Positions 17,081-26,934 of a DNA stretch of 40,567 bases are shown piece after piece. The position numbers and the translations under genes are program-made. Each line of letters opens with the position of its first letter. Within the stretch, counting starts at the first letter, position 1. Under the pieces are notes generated by a model that was given only the letters and a program-made list of their open reading frames with translations, ran no database searches and was not told the DNA's origin. Origin of the DNA: Desulfobacterales bacterium (GTDB taxonomy: Bacteria > Desulfobacterota > UBA8473). The stretch spans positions 1 through 40,567 of the forward strand of contig JACQWO010000090.1 of the NCBI GenBank assembly GCA_016209225.1, in the 5' to 3' direction.

Positions 17081-17213
17081 TCGGAAAATTTTCTGAATTT
17101 TCCTGATTTTTATTACCGAAATACAGGTTCCGAAAAAAGTGAAAGAATGATTGACTTTACGGATGTAAACATATTAATAATAGGGAACAAAACCTGAACA
17201 AGGGGTGGGTCAT

Positions 17214-18002
17214 ATGCCATTTTTGAATATTAATAATATAGACATACATTACGTTACCGGGAAAAACGGAATTGTAGAGGGAAGGAAAAATCTGGCATTC
17301 ATCCACGGTGCCGGAGGGAGTTATAAAATCTGGCTTAGACAACTCCGTTATTTTCAAGGTAATTATAACCCCATAGCTATTGAACTACCAGGTCATGGTA
17401 AATCAATGGGAGATGGAGAAAGAGAGATTGGGAAATACACAACTTGGGTGAAAGAGATAATCGATGCACTCTCCTTGGACAACTGTTTCCTGATAGGTCA
17501 TTCCATGGGAGGGGCAGTTACTATGGACTTTTCTTTAAGATACCCTCACTATCTGAATGGAATAGTTCTGGTAGGGACAGGGGCAAGGTTAAAGGTCAGC
17601 CCAATGATTCTCGACAGCATCAAAAAGGATTTCGATAATGCCGTAGAATTGATATGCATATTCGGATTTTCCAAATATGCACCGGCAAACCTCATAGAAC
17701 AAGGAAAGAAAGAGCTGTTTAAATCCAGGCCAGATGTCCTCCACGATGATTTTTTTGGATGCAACAACTTTGATATAATGGAAAGGATAGATAAGATAAG
17801 CATCCCTGCACTGATAGTATGTGGTAGTGAGGACAAACTGACTCCCCCAAAATACGCCTATCATCTAAATGAAAGGATAAAACGCTCCCAACTAAAGATC
17901 ATAGAGAAGGCAGGTCACCTGGTTATGTTGGAAAAACCTAATGAACTTAATATGGAGATCGAGGGATTCTTGAAATTTCCGCATGACCCTGCACCTATCT
18001 GA
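17214..18002 (+). CDS. Alpha/beta hydrolase
   Basis: A 262-residue cytoplasmic alpha/beta-fold hydrolase, no signal peptide. The oxyanion-hole motif AFIHGAGG, the nucleophile elbow LIGHSMGGAV, the acid in CGSEDKLTPP and the catalytic His in KAGHLVMLEKP are all present, so it should be active on an ester, thioester or lactone. ATG 17214 follows AAGGGG. A GTG three codons upstream lies within that ribosome site. It is divergent from the TetR gene, with a possible promoter TTGACT (17151-17156) and TTAATA (17174-17179). A thioesterase role in the acyl-CoA pathway is possible, but only context suggests it. Confidence 0.88.
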   Translation: MPFLNINNIDIHYVTGKNGIVEGRKNLAFIHGAGGSYKIWLRQLRYFQGNYNPIAIELPGHGKSMGDGEREIGKYTTWVKEIIDALSLDNCFLIGHSMGGAVTMDFSLRYPHYLNGIVLVGTGARLKVSPMILDSIKKDFDNAVELICIFGFSKYAPANLIEQGKKELFKSRPDVLHDDFFGCNNFDIMERIDKISIPALIVCGSEDKLTPPKYAYHLNERIKRSQLKIIEKAGHLVMLEKPNELNMEIEGFLKFPHDPAPI

Positions 18003-18199
18003 TTTTTCCCTTGATCTTAGGGTTTATGTATGACATATATAGCATATTGTAACAGACAGTTCTTCCTGAGCTCTTAGTGATGCCACTAAAACAGTAACTC
18101 CTATAGTGTTTTTCCTTTAAAATTTCTAGCTCCACTCAACACTGCGGTTCTTCTTCTGATTCCCACTCTGATTTTCCACTAACAGGTTAGAGGTTTATA

Positions 18200-18388
18200 G
18201 ATAGCTTTGAAAAAGTACCCCTTTTCGCTTTAGCATACATTTTTTGGCCCATCTAAGCTCGCTCCATTGAAAATTTACAAACTCACCCTTCGGGCTCAAA
18301 CATTTGAATTTTCTACATTACGCTCGCTAAGGTGGGTTCCCCAAAAAATCTATGAATTCACTCTCAGGGACACTTCTTCAAAGCTCTC
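18200..18388. repeat. Hairpin (MITE-like) element, full copy
   Basis: Left end GATAGCTTTGAAAAAGTACC (from 18200) and right end GGACACTTCTTCAAAGCTCT (to about 18387) are imperfect inverted repeats. The core folds again: CCCATCTAAGCTCGCT against AGCGAGCTTAGATGGG-like partners, and GAAAATTTAC against GAATTTTCTA. The ends match the element at 866-957 and the core matches that at 7193-7394. It fills most of the 450-base gap between the hydrolase gene and binding-protein copy 5. The remainder shows nothing. Confidence 0.7.
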
Positions 18389-18452
18389 GGTAGGTTGTGC
18401 AAAGGTCTCTTATAGACTTTTAATTATTAATAATTTTTGAAAGGGGGTAACG

Positions 18453-19640
18453 ATGAAAAATATCAGCATTTTCCTAATCGCACCATTTTTATTATTCTGC
18501 TATAGTGCAATTTCCGCTGAAACCAGAGGGGTAACAAAGGACACAATAAAAATGGGTCATATCACAGCCGACACAGGACCCATTGCAAAAGATTCACAGT
18601 CCATTACGGAAGGGGTACGCAACTATATCCGCCATATAAATGAACAAGGGGGGATCAATGGTCGAAAAGTTGAGTTGGTTTCTGAGGATAGCGGTTACTC
18701 AATACCCAGGGCTATGTCAGCCTTCAAAAAATTACTTTATAAGGATATGGTATTCACCTTTTTTGGACCAACATCTACAGGTGAGGCTACAGCTTTGTTA
18801 TCTCAAATAGCAAAGGAAAAGGTTGTGACCGTACCCATAACCGCAGCTGAGACCATGTCCAAGCCCCTGAAAAGATATGTTTTTGGTGCTTCTTTAAGTT
18901 ATGAGGCTGCAATCAGGATATTATTTGACTACGTAATGGAGGACCTGAAATCCAAAAATCCTAAGATTGCAATTGTGTATCCCGATGTGGAATTTGGCAA
19001 AGTAGGACGAACAGAGGCCAGGATACAGGCAAAGATATATGGTGTTGAACTCCATGAGGAAATATTAAATATGGGCTCTCTTGAAGCCACATCTCAGGTT
19101 CTTTCTATGAAGAAATATAACCCTGATTTTGTAATACTTCATCACGTTATTGCACCTGCCTCCATCTTTTTAAGAGAGGCGAGGAAGTTTGGTTTGAAGA
19201 CAAACTTTTTAACAACTATAACAGACACAAATCTGGATACCGTTACGATGTCTAAAGAAGCGGCCAGGGGGACTGTTGGAGTAAATTGTTTCAGGTCATG
19301 GTATGAAGATGTCCCGGCGGTTAAAAAGATGAGGGAAATAACCCTAAGGTTTCACCCTGGCACCGATAAACCATACCGCAGTGAGTACTATACGGCCGGC
19401 TGGATTATTGCAACTATATTTTCAGAAGGTATGAAGAGGGCGGGGAGAGATCTAAACAATGAAACCCTGTTACAGGCGATGGAGACCATAAAGGAGTTTG
19501 GCGGAGGAGGTTTAACCGGGCCCATCTCCTATAGCCCCACTGACCACAGAGGCCATGTATATGGTATGCTCTACAAGGCCGATGTTGAAAATGGCATAGT
19601 AGTGTCCTTTGGTAATTGGAGAAAACCCCTTCATCCATAA
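18453..19640 (+). CDS. Periplasmic substrate-binding protein (LivK-like), copy 5
   Basis: A 395-residue binding protein. ATG follows GAAAGGGGGTAACG, the strongest ribosome site of the five copies. The signal peptide MKNISIFLIAPFLLFCYSAI is cleaved near ISA/ET. Mature start ETRGVTKDTIKMGHITADTG, then SIPRAMSAFKKLLYKDM, FRSWYEDVPAVKKMREITL, FHPGTDKPYRSEYYTAGWII and GPISYSPTDHRGHVYG. It ends SFGNWRKPLHP, where copies 1 and 2 have ITDWR. Again no membrane components are nearby. The small TIR element at 19644-19771 abuts its 3' end. Confidence 0.9.
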   Translation: MKNISIFLIAPFLLFCYSAISAETRGVTKDTIKMGHITADTGPIAKDSQSITEGVRNYIRHINEQGGINGRKVELVSEDSGYSIPRAMSAFKKLLYKDMVFTFFGPTSTGEATALLSQIAKEKVVTVPITAAETMSKPLKRYVFGASLSYEAAIRILFDYVMEDLKSKNPKIAIVYPDVEFGKVGRTEARIQAKIYGVELHEEILNMGSLEATSQVLSMKKYNPDFVILHHVIAPASIFLREARKFGLKTNFLTTITDTNLDTVTMSKEAARGTVGVNCFRSWYEDVPAVKKMREITLRFHPGTDKPYRSEYYTAGWIIATIFSEGMKRAGRDLNNETLLQAMETIKEFGGGGLTGPISYSPTDHRGHVYGMLYKADVENGIVVSFGNWRKPLHP

Positions 19641-19643
19641 ATA

Positions 19644-19771
19644 TGGACTCGTAAAAAGTCAGGGAACCCTCTTTCTTGTCATTCCGGCGAAAGCCGGAAT
19701 CCAGTTCTTTTAGATGTTATAAGCCTCCTGGACTCCGGTTTTCACCGGAGTGACTACTTTTTACGAAGCCA
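19644..19771. repeat. 128-bp TIR element with REP-like hairpins
   Basis: Ends TGGACTCGTAAAAAGTCA (19644-19661) and its imperfect inverse TGACTACTTTTTACGAAGCC (to 19771, final A). Inside are two hairpins, CATTCCGGC-GAAA-GCCGGAAT and CTCCGGT-TTTC-ACCGGAG. Single ends recur at 35206-35220 (TGGCTTCGTAAAAAG) and 40371-40388. It may also act as a bidirectional terminator. Confidence 0.65.
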
Positions 19772-19814
19772 TCAATAGACGACGGCTAAAGAAGTTGTAA
19801 AGGTTTAATACAGA

Positions 19815-20636
19815 TTGGAATACGAGTTAGGAAACAGAATCGTTCATGCCCTTGCCGAACTTCCCCTCGATTACAGGGAACAGATGGCATTCATTCGAGA
19901 AGAGAGAAAGAGTGGAGTCAAATGGGAAACAGCAGGGGTGCTTGTCCTTCTTGGAAAACACCCAATACACAGCAGTTCGGAGGACAACTACTTTTTTTTA
20001 CTGAATAAAAGATCTGTTAATGTACACCAGCCAGGGGATTTGTGTTTTCCAGGAGGGCATCCCAAGCAATGGATGGACCTCATATTGAGCCACTTGATAA
20101 TCCCACACATCCTTCCATTGAGGAAAGGCCTGGGGTTCCAGATGAACAAGAAAAACAACAGGGAATCCTTCCAGACCATCATGTATTTTTTAGGCAATGC
20201 CCTTCGGGAAGGCTTTGAAGAGATAAGACTCAACCCCTTTAAGATAGATTTTTTGGGGGCTTTGAGGTGTTACAGGTTAGAATTGTTCCATAGGTTGGTC
20301 TTCCCAATGGTAGGGATAATGAAGAAAGAGACAAACCTCAAACCAAACTGGGAAGTTGATAAGATTCTAAGAATCCCCCTTACATCATTGTTTAACCATA
20401 ACGACTATGCCACCTACAAACTAAAAGTAGAAGGAAGGTTTAGAAAGATGTTCCATAACGATTGGGTCGATTATGACTGCTTTATCCATCGTGAAGACGG
20501 CCAGCCAGATGAAATACTGTGGGGAGCTACCTACAAGATCATAATGTCCTTCTTAAAAGCCGTTTTCGATTTTACCCCGCCTGATACGAACGTACGTACC
20601 ATTATTCAAGGGAAACTGTATCCAACCGTTTCTTAA
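19815..20636 (+). CDS. Nudix hydrolase-like protein with interrupted Nudix box
   Basis: A 273-residue protein. TGVLVLLGK-like strand (AGVLVLLGKHP), then YFFLLNKRSVNVHQPGDLCF with FPGGHP, and NALREGFEEIRLNPF, which supplies the REUxEE part of the Nudix box. This order resembles CoA/NUDT7-type pyrophosphatases (LxxRSxxvxxHxGdxsFPGG). Between FPGG and REGFEE there are about 50 residues instead of roughly 15-20, so a loop of about 35 residues is inserted in the box. The metal-binding Glu residues are retained. The start is uncertain: TTG 19815 has AAAGG 12 bases upstream, and ATG 19884 is an alternative. It is probably a nucleotide-pyrophosphate or CoA hydrolase. Confidence 0.7.
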   Translation: MEYELGNRIVHALAELPLDYREQMAFIREERKSGVKWETAGVLVLLGKHPIHSSSEDNYFFLLNKRSVNVHQPGDLCFPGGHPKQWMDLILSHLIIPHILPLRKGLGFQMNKKNNRESFQTIMYFLGNALREGFEEIRLNPFKIDFLGALRCYRLELFHRLVFPMVGIMKKETNLKPNWEVDKILRIPLTSLFNHNDYATYKLKVEGRFRKMFHNDWVDYDCFIHREDGQPDEILWGATYKIIMSFLKAVFDFTPPDTNVRTIIQGKLYPTVS

Positions 20637-20651
20637 TAAACTGAATAGCGT

Positions 20652-20680
20652 TTGACACTATGGCTTATGTTGGGTATTAT
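20652..20680 (+). promoter_or_regulatory. Promoter of helicase operon
   Basis: TTGACA at 20652-20657, a 17-base spacer and TATTAT at 20675-20680, about 100 bases ahead of the helicase start codon. Confidence 0.5.
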
Positions 20681-20781
20681 AATTATATCGATCCACATTA
20701 AATCAATAAATATCCAGAAGATAGTTTGGCCCGACCCCAATTGCCCCGAACTGTACTAAGAACTATAAAAAGTGACCTCTG

Positions 20782-23700
20782 ATGACTACAGATTTATCCT
20801 TCATAACAAACGAAAAAAATCAAAGCCTGAAAGACAGATTTGAAGTGTTGATTAAAGACACTTCTCTTTTTGATTGCCTTGTGGGGTATTTCTATACCAG
20901 CGGCTTCCACGCCCTGTATGAATCACTGGAAAAAACAGAAAGAATCCGAATTCTGATCGGCATCAGCACTAACAGGCAGACCTATGATTTGCTCGATAAG
21001 GCAGGTAAACCAAAGCAGCAAGCCATTGAATTTTCACATGCCGAGACTAAGGAAGAAGTTGAAAAGTTGATAGAACAGGAGTTGGCTGATTCAGAAGACA
21101 ATAAAAAAGTAGAAGAAGGGGTGAATAAGTTTATTGAATGGGTCAGGGATAAAAAATTGGAAATCAGAGCCTATCCATCGCAAAATATCCATGCCAAGCT
21201 TTACATTATGACTTTTGTTGAAGGAGACAGAGATGTCGGACGGGTAATTACCGGCTCCAGCAACTTTACCCGCGCAGGCCTCATTGACAATCTGGAATTC
21301 AATGTGGAGTTGAAAAACCGCAGCGACTATGAGTTTTCCCGCCAAAAATTTGATGAATTGTGGAAGGACGCGGTAGATGTCAGCGAAAGATATGTTCAGA
21401 CAATACAGGAGAAGACATGGCTCAGCCAGAATATCGCGCCCTATCAGCTTTATCTGAAATTTCTCTATGAATATTTCAAAGATGAACTAGGACAGACAGG
21501 CGAAGTGTTCATTAAATATCTCCCGTCTGAATTCAAAAAACTCGAATATCAGGAACAGGCGGTTTTAAACGCCAAAAAAATCCTGCTGGAGTACGGCGGT
21601 GTGTTTATTTCAGATGTGGTGGGATTAGGCAAGACTTATATCTCCGCCATGCTGGCAGGTCAGCTTGACGGCAGAACCCTGGTTATTGCACCCCCGATGC
21701 TTCTCGAAAAAACCAACCCCGGTTCCTGGACTAATGTTTTTTCCGATTTTCGCGTGCCGGCTGATTTTGAATCGCTTGGCAAATTAGACGATTTGCTTTA
21801 CAAAGGAACCGAAAAATATACCAACATCATTATCGATGAAGCGCACCGCTTTAGAACGGAAGCCACGATTACCTATGAGAAGCTGGCGGAAATCTGCCGC
21901 GGCAAAAGGGTCATGCTGGTCACAGCCACGCCCTACAACAACGCCCCAAAAGATATTCTCAGCCTGTTAAAATTGTTCCAGCCGGCCAAGAAAAGCACAA
22001 TTCCCAACCTGCCTGATCTGGAAGGGTTTTTCAGCCGCCTCGATCAGAAACTGAAAAAACTGGATCGCCAAAAAGATTATGATAAATACATAAGCGCCGT
22101 AAAAGAAAACGCGCGGGAAATCAGGGAAAAGGTTCTAAAATATTTGATGGTGCGCCGCACCCGCACTGAAATTGAAAAGTATTTTTCCAACGATATTACC
22201 CAGCAAGGATTGAAATTCCCCGGGGTTGAAAAGCCCACTCCGCTCTTTTATGAACTCAACGAGAAAGAGGATGAGATATTCAGTGAGACTATCGCACTGA
22301 TCGTGGATAAATTTAAATATGCCCGCTATATGCCCATGCTCTATTATCAAGGCAAGGTGGACCAGCTTGAGAAGCAATCCCAGCTAAACATGGGCAGGTT
22401 CATGAAAATCCTGTTAGTCAAACGATTAGAAAGCAGTTTCTTTGCATTCAGAAATTCGGTGGGCAGGTTCCTGAACTCCTATGAAGTGTTCATCAGGGAA
22501 TTTGATAACGGCAATGTCTATGTGAGCAAAAAGCACACGAATAAAATCTTTGAACTCTTGGAAAACGACGACGATGAAGCGGTGCAGTGCCTGATTGATG
22601 AAGGCAAAGCGGAACGATTTGACAGTAACGAATTTAGTGAAGTACTGCGAACTGATTTGCAGCATGACCATGACATTCTACTGGAGATCAAAAAACTGTG
22701 GACGCATATTGAACGCGACCCGAAATTACTAAAATTCTTGCGCGAGCTGTCAACGGCTTCGGTCTTGAAAGAGAATCATCTCATCATCTTCACGGAGTCA
22801 AAGGAGACAGCCAACTATCTGTTTAAGAATTTACATCAAAAATACCCGGACAGAGTCTTGTGCTACACCGGCGATTCGGGTGAAGCCACACGCGATAAGG
22901 TCATCGAAAACTTTGATGCCCGTGCCCGCCATCCGAAAGATGATTACCGGATACTGGTTTCCACAGAAGTATTGTCCGAAGGCGTCAACCTGCACCGCTC
23001 CAATACGGTCATCAACTATGATATCCCCTGGAACCCGACGCGCATGATGCAGCGGGTAGGCCGTATCAACCGGGTGGACACAAAGCATGATACCATTTAC
23101 ACCTTCAATTTTTTTCCCACAGTCCAGTCCAACGACCAGATCAAGCTCAAAGAGGCAGCGGAAGCAAAGATCAATGCCTTTCTTACCCTCCTGGGCGGTG
23201 ACGCCGAGCTATTAACCGAGGGTGAACCGATCGGCTCGCATGAACTCTTTAACCGTCTGATTTCTAAGCAGGCCATTGAAGGTGAAGATGAGATAGGGGA
23301 AAGTGAATTGAAATACCTCTATGTTATCAAAGAAATTCGCGATAAAAACCCTGACCTGTTTGAAAAGATAAAACGCTTGCCCAAAAAGGCGCGCACGGCA
23401 AAACATCACGCCGAATATACGAGCAATCTGCTCACCTATTTCCGGAGAGGCAAACTGCAAAAATTCTTTCAAGCTGGCACTAAGCAGGAAACAGCAGAAC
23501 TCGATTTCATTTCCGCGGCAAAACTGCTGGAGAGCAATCCCGATGAGCCAAAGCAGAAATTGCCGGAGCACTTCTACTACTTGCTGGATAAAAACAAAGA
23601 AGCCTCTATTTCCGTGACTACCAAAGAAATACCGCAACAGGCTTCAAGGGGAGGACGCGACAGTGCGGCGCAAATCCTGAAAATCCTGAAAGCCACGATG

Positions 23701-23973
23701 AAAAATACACAGAAGCTCACCGACGATCAGGAGGGTTATCTTAGGAAGGTCATTACACGCCTTGAAGAAGGCAACCTGCCTAAACAGACAACTAAACAAG
23801 CCCTGAAAGCCATGGATGCACTTAAGGGCGAAATTATGAATCCCTTCAAGGTGCTGGCAGTACTTCAAACCAATATACCGGCAAAGCTGCTGGAAGGCCA
23901 TTATGCCGAACAGAACCCGGCGGTGTTTGGAAAACGGGAAGTCATCCTGTCGTTGTATTTAACAGGTGAATAA
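20782..23973 (+). CDS. PLD-nuclease/SNF2-like helicase (defence or restriction type)
   Basis: A 1063-residue protein. The N-terminal phospholipase-D-like domain (about 20-195) has one HxK motif, NIHAKLYIM (H137, K139), and GSSNFTRAGL (158-167). The superfamily 2 helicase follows: Walker A DVVGLGKTY (278-286), IIIDEAHRFR (DEAH 352-355), TATPYNN (381-387), and the C-terminal RecA domain with STEVLSEGVNLHRS and RMMQRVGRINRVD near 728-770. A helical C-terminus remains unassigned. Such PLD-helicases translocate on DNA and cut with the PLD site in restriction-like systems. The ATG has no strong ribosome site. It is followed after two bases by the AlbA_2 gene and then a truncated methylase gene, an arrangement typical of defence loci. 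Confidence 0.88.
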   Translation: MTTDLSFITNEKNQSLKDRFEVLIKDTSLFDCLVGYFYTSGFHALYESLEKTERIRILIGISTNRQTYDLLDKAGKPKQQAIEFSHAETKEEVEKLIEQELADSEDNKKVEEGVNKFIEWVRDKKLEIRAYPSQNIHAKLYIMTFVEGDRDVGRVITGSSNFTRAGLIDNLEFNVELKNRSDYEFSRQKFDELWKDAVDVSERYVQTIQEKTWLSQNIAPYQLYLKFLYEYFKDELGQTGEVFIKYLPSEFKKLEYQEQAVLNAKKILLEYGGVFISDVVGLGKTYISAMLAGQLDGRTLVIAPPMLLEKTNPGSWTNVFSDFRVPADFESLGKLDDLLYKGTEKYTNIIIDEAHRFRTEATITYEKLAEICRGKRVMLVTATPYNNAPKDILSLLKLFQPAKKSTIPNLPDLEGFFSRLDQKLKKLDRQKDYDKYISAVKENAREIREKVLKYLMVRRTRTEIEKYFSNDITQQGLKFPGVEKPTPLFYELNEKEDEIFSETIALIVDKFKYARYMPMLYYQGKVDQLEKQSQLNMGRFMKILLVKRLESSFFAFRNSVGRFLNSYEVFIREFDNGNVYVSKKHTNKIFELLENDDDEAVQCLIDEGKAERFDSNEFSEVLRTDLQHDHDILLEIKKLWTHIERDPKLLKFLRELSTASVLKENHLIIFTESKETANYLFKNLHQKYPDRVLCYTGDSGEATRDKVIENFDARARHPKDDYRILVSTEVLSEGVNLHRSNTVINYDIPWNPTRMMQRVGRINRVDTKHDTIYTFNFFPTVQSNDQIKLKEAAEAKINAFLTLLGGDAELLTEGEPIGSHELFNRLISKQAIEGEDEIGESELKYLYVIKEIRDKNPDLFEKIKRLPKKARTAKHHAEYTSNLLTYFRRGKLQKFFQAGTKQETAELDFISAAKLLESNPDEPKQKLPEHFYYLLDKNKEASISVTTKEIPQQASRGGRDSAAQILKILKATMKNTQKLTDDQEGYLRKVITRLEEGNLPKQTTKQALKAMDALKGEIMNPFKVLAVLQTNIPAKLLEGHYAEQNPAVFGKREVILSLYLTGE

Positions 23974-23975
23974 AC

Positions 23976-25304
23976 ATGACGAATAAAGAATCTCAACGTG
24001 TTGAATATAAACAGAATTGGCGGGATGACTGCCTTAAAGTTGTTTCGGCATTTGCAAACAGTGGCGGCGGAGTGTTGCTTATCGGATTGGATGACCAGGG
24101 GACACCTACCGGATTGAAGAACATTAAAAAACTGCTTGAGGATATACCCAATACAATCAGAAATAAACTGGGAATCCTTCCCTCTGTTGAACTGAACAGG
24201 GAGAACAAGGAAGAAATAATCAAGATCACGGTTCCGCCATCTTCCGTTCCCATTTCTTACAATGGCAAATATTATCTAAGAAGAGGGAGCACCGCTCAGG
24301 AATTGCATGGAAAAGATCTGGCGGATTTTTTAATTAAAAAAACAGGTGTTACCTGGGATGATGCCGTTGAAGATAGGGGCGATTGGGAACTTCTTGATAA
24401 ATCGACCATTGAAGATTTTAAGCGATATGCCGTTGATAGAATCCCTTCCATTGTTCGTGAAACAGATTTGATTCCGATTTTACAAAAATTGAATCTTACC
24501 GATAATCAACATTTGAAACGAGCCGTATTTCTTCTTTTTGGAAAAGACCCTCAGTGGTTTTATAGCCATGCCGTCGTAAAAATCGGGCGCTTCTTAACTG
24601 ATACCGATATTCAAACAACCGATATTGTTAAGGGAAATCTGTTCCAGCAATTGGAAAGTTCACTGGAAATCCTCAGAACCAAATATCTACAGAGTAAAAT
24701 AAAATTTGAAGGAATTCATCGCCGGGATATTCTCGAATATCCTTATGAAGCCTTGCGGGAAGCGATCATTAACGCGCTTATTCATCGGGATTACTGGGGA
24801 TTTTCACAGATTCAAATCAGAATTTATCCGGATAAACTGATCATCATGAATGCAGGTAGTTTACCGCCGGAAGTGCCGGTGGAAAGCCTGAAATCAACTC
24901 ATATATCCAAACCAAGGAATAAACTTTTGGCAGAGGTTTTTTATTATGCCGGGTTCATTGAAGCGTGGGGACGGGGAACCATTAAGATTGTTGAAAAATG
25001 TGTCGAACAGGGACTACCCGAACCTGATTTTAAAGAAGAACATGGTGTGATGACTGTTATTTTTTATAAAGATAAATGGAATAAAGAGAACTTAAAAAAG
25101 ATGGAATTAAATGAAAGACAAATAAAAGCTATTCTCTTTGTGAAAGAAAAAGGGGAAATCACTAATAGCGGATACCGTGAACTTACAGGTTTATCGGATG
25201 AAGGCGCAAGAATAGATTTGAATCATCTGGTTCATTTGAAGATTTTTGAAAAAGCAGGCAGGGGTAGAAGCGTGCATTATGTCCTTAATAAATCTGGCGA
25301 TTAA
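23976..25304 (+). CDS. AlbA_2/Schlafen-type ATP-binding regulator, copy 1
   Basis: A 442-residue protein. The N-terminal AlbA_2 domain (RVEYKQNWRDDCLKVVSAFA, NSGGGVLLIGLDDQGTPTGL) is followed near residue 255 by the GHKL-like HATPase_c_4 block EAIINALIHRDYWG, then KSTHISKPRNKLLAEVFYYA and EAWGRGTIKIVEKC. A winged-helix segment at the C-terminus, EITNSGYRELTGLSDEGARI, could bind DNA. It starts two bases after the helicase stop, so the two are translated together. Family members occur as regulators or accessory subunits in restriction and phage-defence islands. Its precise role here is inferred from the neighbourhood. The next 268 bases (25305-25572) hold no gene; GGCGATT-type repeats follow the stop codon. 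Confidence 0.88.
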   Translation: MTNKESQRVEYKQNWRDDCLKVVSAFANSGGGVLLIGLDDQGTPTGLKNIKKLLEDIPNTIRNKLGILPSVELNRENKEEIIKITVPPSSVPISYNGKYYLRRGSTAQELHGKDLADFLIKKTGVTWDDAVEDRGDWELLDKSTIEDFKRYAVDRIPSIVRETDLIPILQKLNLTDNQHLKRAVFLLFGKDPQWFYSHAVVKIGRFLTDTDIQTTDIVKGNLFQQLESSLEILRTKYLQSKIKFEGIHRRDILEYPYEALREAIINALIHRDYWGFSQIQIRIYPDKLIIMNAGSLPPEVPVESLKSTHISKPRNKLLAEVFYYAGFIEAWGRGTIKIVEKCVEQGLPEPDFKEEHGVMTVIFYKDKWNKENLKKMELNERQIKAILFVKEKGEITNSGYRELTGLSDEGARIDLNHLVHLKIFEKAGRGRSVHYVLNKSGD

Positions 25305-25572
25305 TTGGCAATTGCTTGGCGATTTTGGCGATTATCTGGCGAATATCACAGTTTGGCTTTGAGTACAAAGCTATAAGCCTAACAGCAGCTGATATATCAA
25401 GGACAGGTAGCTTCACTCTCAAACGAATCGGGGTAATATAGCGGCTATTACGACAAACACGACATAAATCCGACAAATACATAAACAGCTCATGAATGGT
25501 TGATAATGGTTTGCCCTACATGAATTGTGTGATTCCACAATAGTTGCCCTATAGTATAAAACGGGATAAAAT

Positions 25573-26934
25573 ATGGATAAACAGCAGGCGCAAAATATCA
25601 TCAAGGAAACCTTTGAGCAACCTTTTGATAAGACACGCTTTACTGCGTTCGTCAAAAACCTCCTGAATCGTATTGAAGAAGCCCCCTTCGCTTATCATGG
25701 ACAATTCGTTCCTGAAGCTTACAGACAATATATAAGCACACTTGAGAGAATAGGTAAATTTAACGACGGCGAAAATAGAATTGATATTCTTGTCATCAAG
25801 CTCCAGAGAAAGACTTCCCTTGAACGCGCCCGCACTAATCAACGCAACTTTGTTGCCGGTTATCTACAGGGTAAATATGGCAGTTCAAATGAAAAGGAAG
25901 CGGCACTGGTTGCCTTTGTATCCCCGGATGAAGAGGACTGGCGTTTCTCGCTGGTCAGGATGGATTATAAATTTGAGCAGACTCCAACTGGCAGAATGAA
26001 GGTGAAAGAAGAGTTTACTCCTGCCAGGCGCTGGTCATTCCTGGTTGGCGTCAACGAAAACAGCCACACCGCCCAGAGCCGGCTGGTCAACATCCTGGCA
26101 AATGACGCGCAGGCACCGACCCTTGCCCAACTGGAAGATGCCTTCAATATAGAAACCGTTACCAAAGAGTTCTTCCTCAAATACCGCGATCTGTTTATCC
26201 GTACAAAAGAAGCATTGGATAAAGTGGTGGAAAACGACGCTAAAATCAAAGCCGACTTTGAAGCCAAAGGCGTGAACACTGTTGACTTTGCCAAGAAACT
26301 GCTGGGGCAGATCGTTTTTCTCTACTTCCTGCAGAAAAAAGGCTGGTTTGGTGTTGCCCGCGATGCCGACTGGGGAACAGGGCCAAAAGACTTCTTAAGG
26401 CAACTATTTGAAGGATACAAAAGAGGCGATTACCTGCCTGCGCCGACGCTTCGGCAGGCAGGCAAGAACTTCTTCAACGACATTCTGGAGCCGCTCTTTT
26501 ACGAAGCCCTGCGGGTTGACCGCAGCCACGATGACCACTATTACAGCCAGTTCAACTGCAAAATCCCTTTCCTAAACGGCGGTCTCTTTGATCCAATCGG
26601 CGACAATGGCGGTTATGATTGGGTGAAAACTGATATTCTCCTTCCCAATAGCCTGTTTTCCAATGAGAATAAGACCAGAGAAGGTGATACCGGAGACGGT
26701 ATACTCGATGTCTTTGACCGTTACAATTTCACCGTCAAAGAAGACGAACCGCTGGAAAAGGAAGTAGCGATTGATCCTGAGTTGCTGGGAAAAGCCTACG
26801 AGAAATTCAACGCGATCCGACCCGATAACTTTGATGAATACAAGAAGGCATTAAAGAGCGGCAAAAAGGGCGATGAAAGCAAGTTCAATAAGCAATTCGG
26901 CGTCTACTACACTCCCCGTGAGATTGTGCATTAA
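25573..26934 (+). pseudogene. Eco57I-like restriction-modification protein, 5' part only
   Basis: The 453-residue frame is the N-terminal region of large Eco57I/type IIG-like restriction-modification proteins (normally around 1000 residues or more). It ends KFNKQFGVYYTPREIVH, the conserved segment that immediately precedes the N6-adenine methylase core; the next residues should continue into motif I and NPPY. Instead a stop follows and the sequence passes at 26933 into a RES-domain fragment in another frame. No downstream stretch restores the methylase, though C-terminal scraps of such proteins occur later. The fragment contains KTSLERARTNQRNFVAGYL and LLGQIVFLYFLQKKGWFGVA, typical of the family. 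Without its methylase, the helicase-linked system is probably unable to protect host DNA. Confidence 0.85.

Noticed and set aside
23212-23637. 141-residue minus-strand open frame inside the helicase gene
   Set aside because: Hydrophobic, phenylalanine-rich shadow of a charged helical region; no ribosome site.
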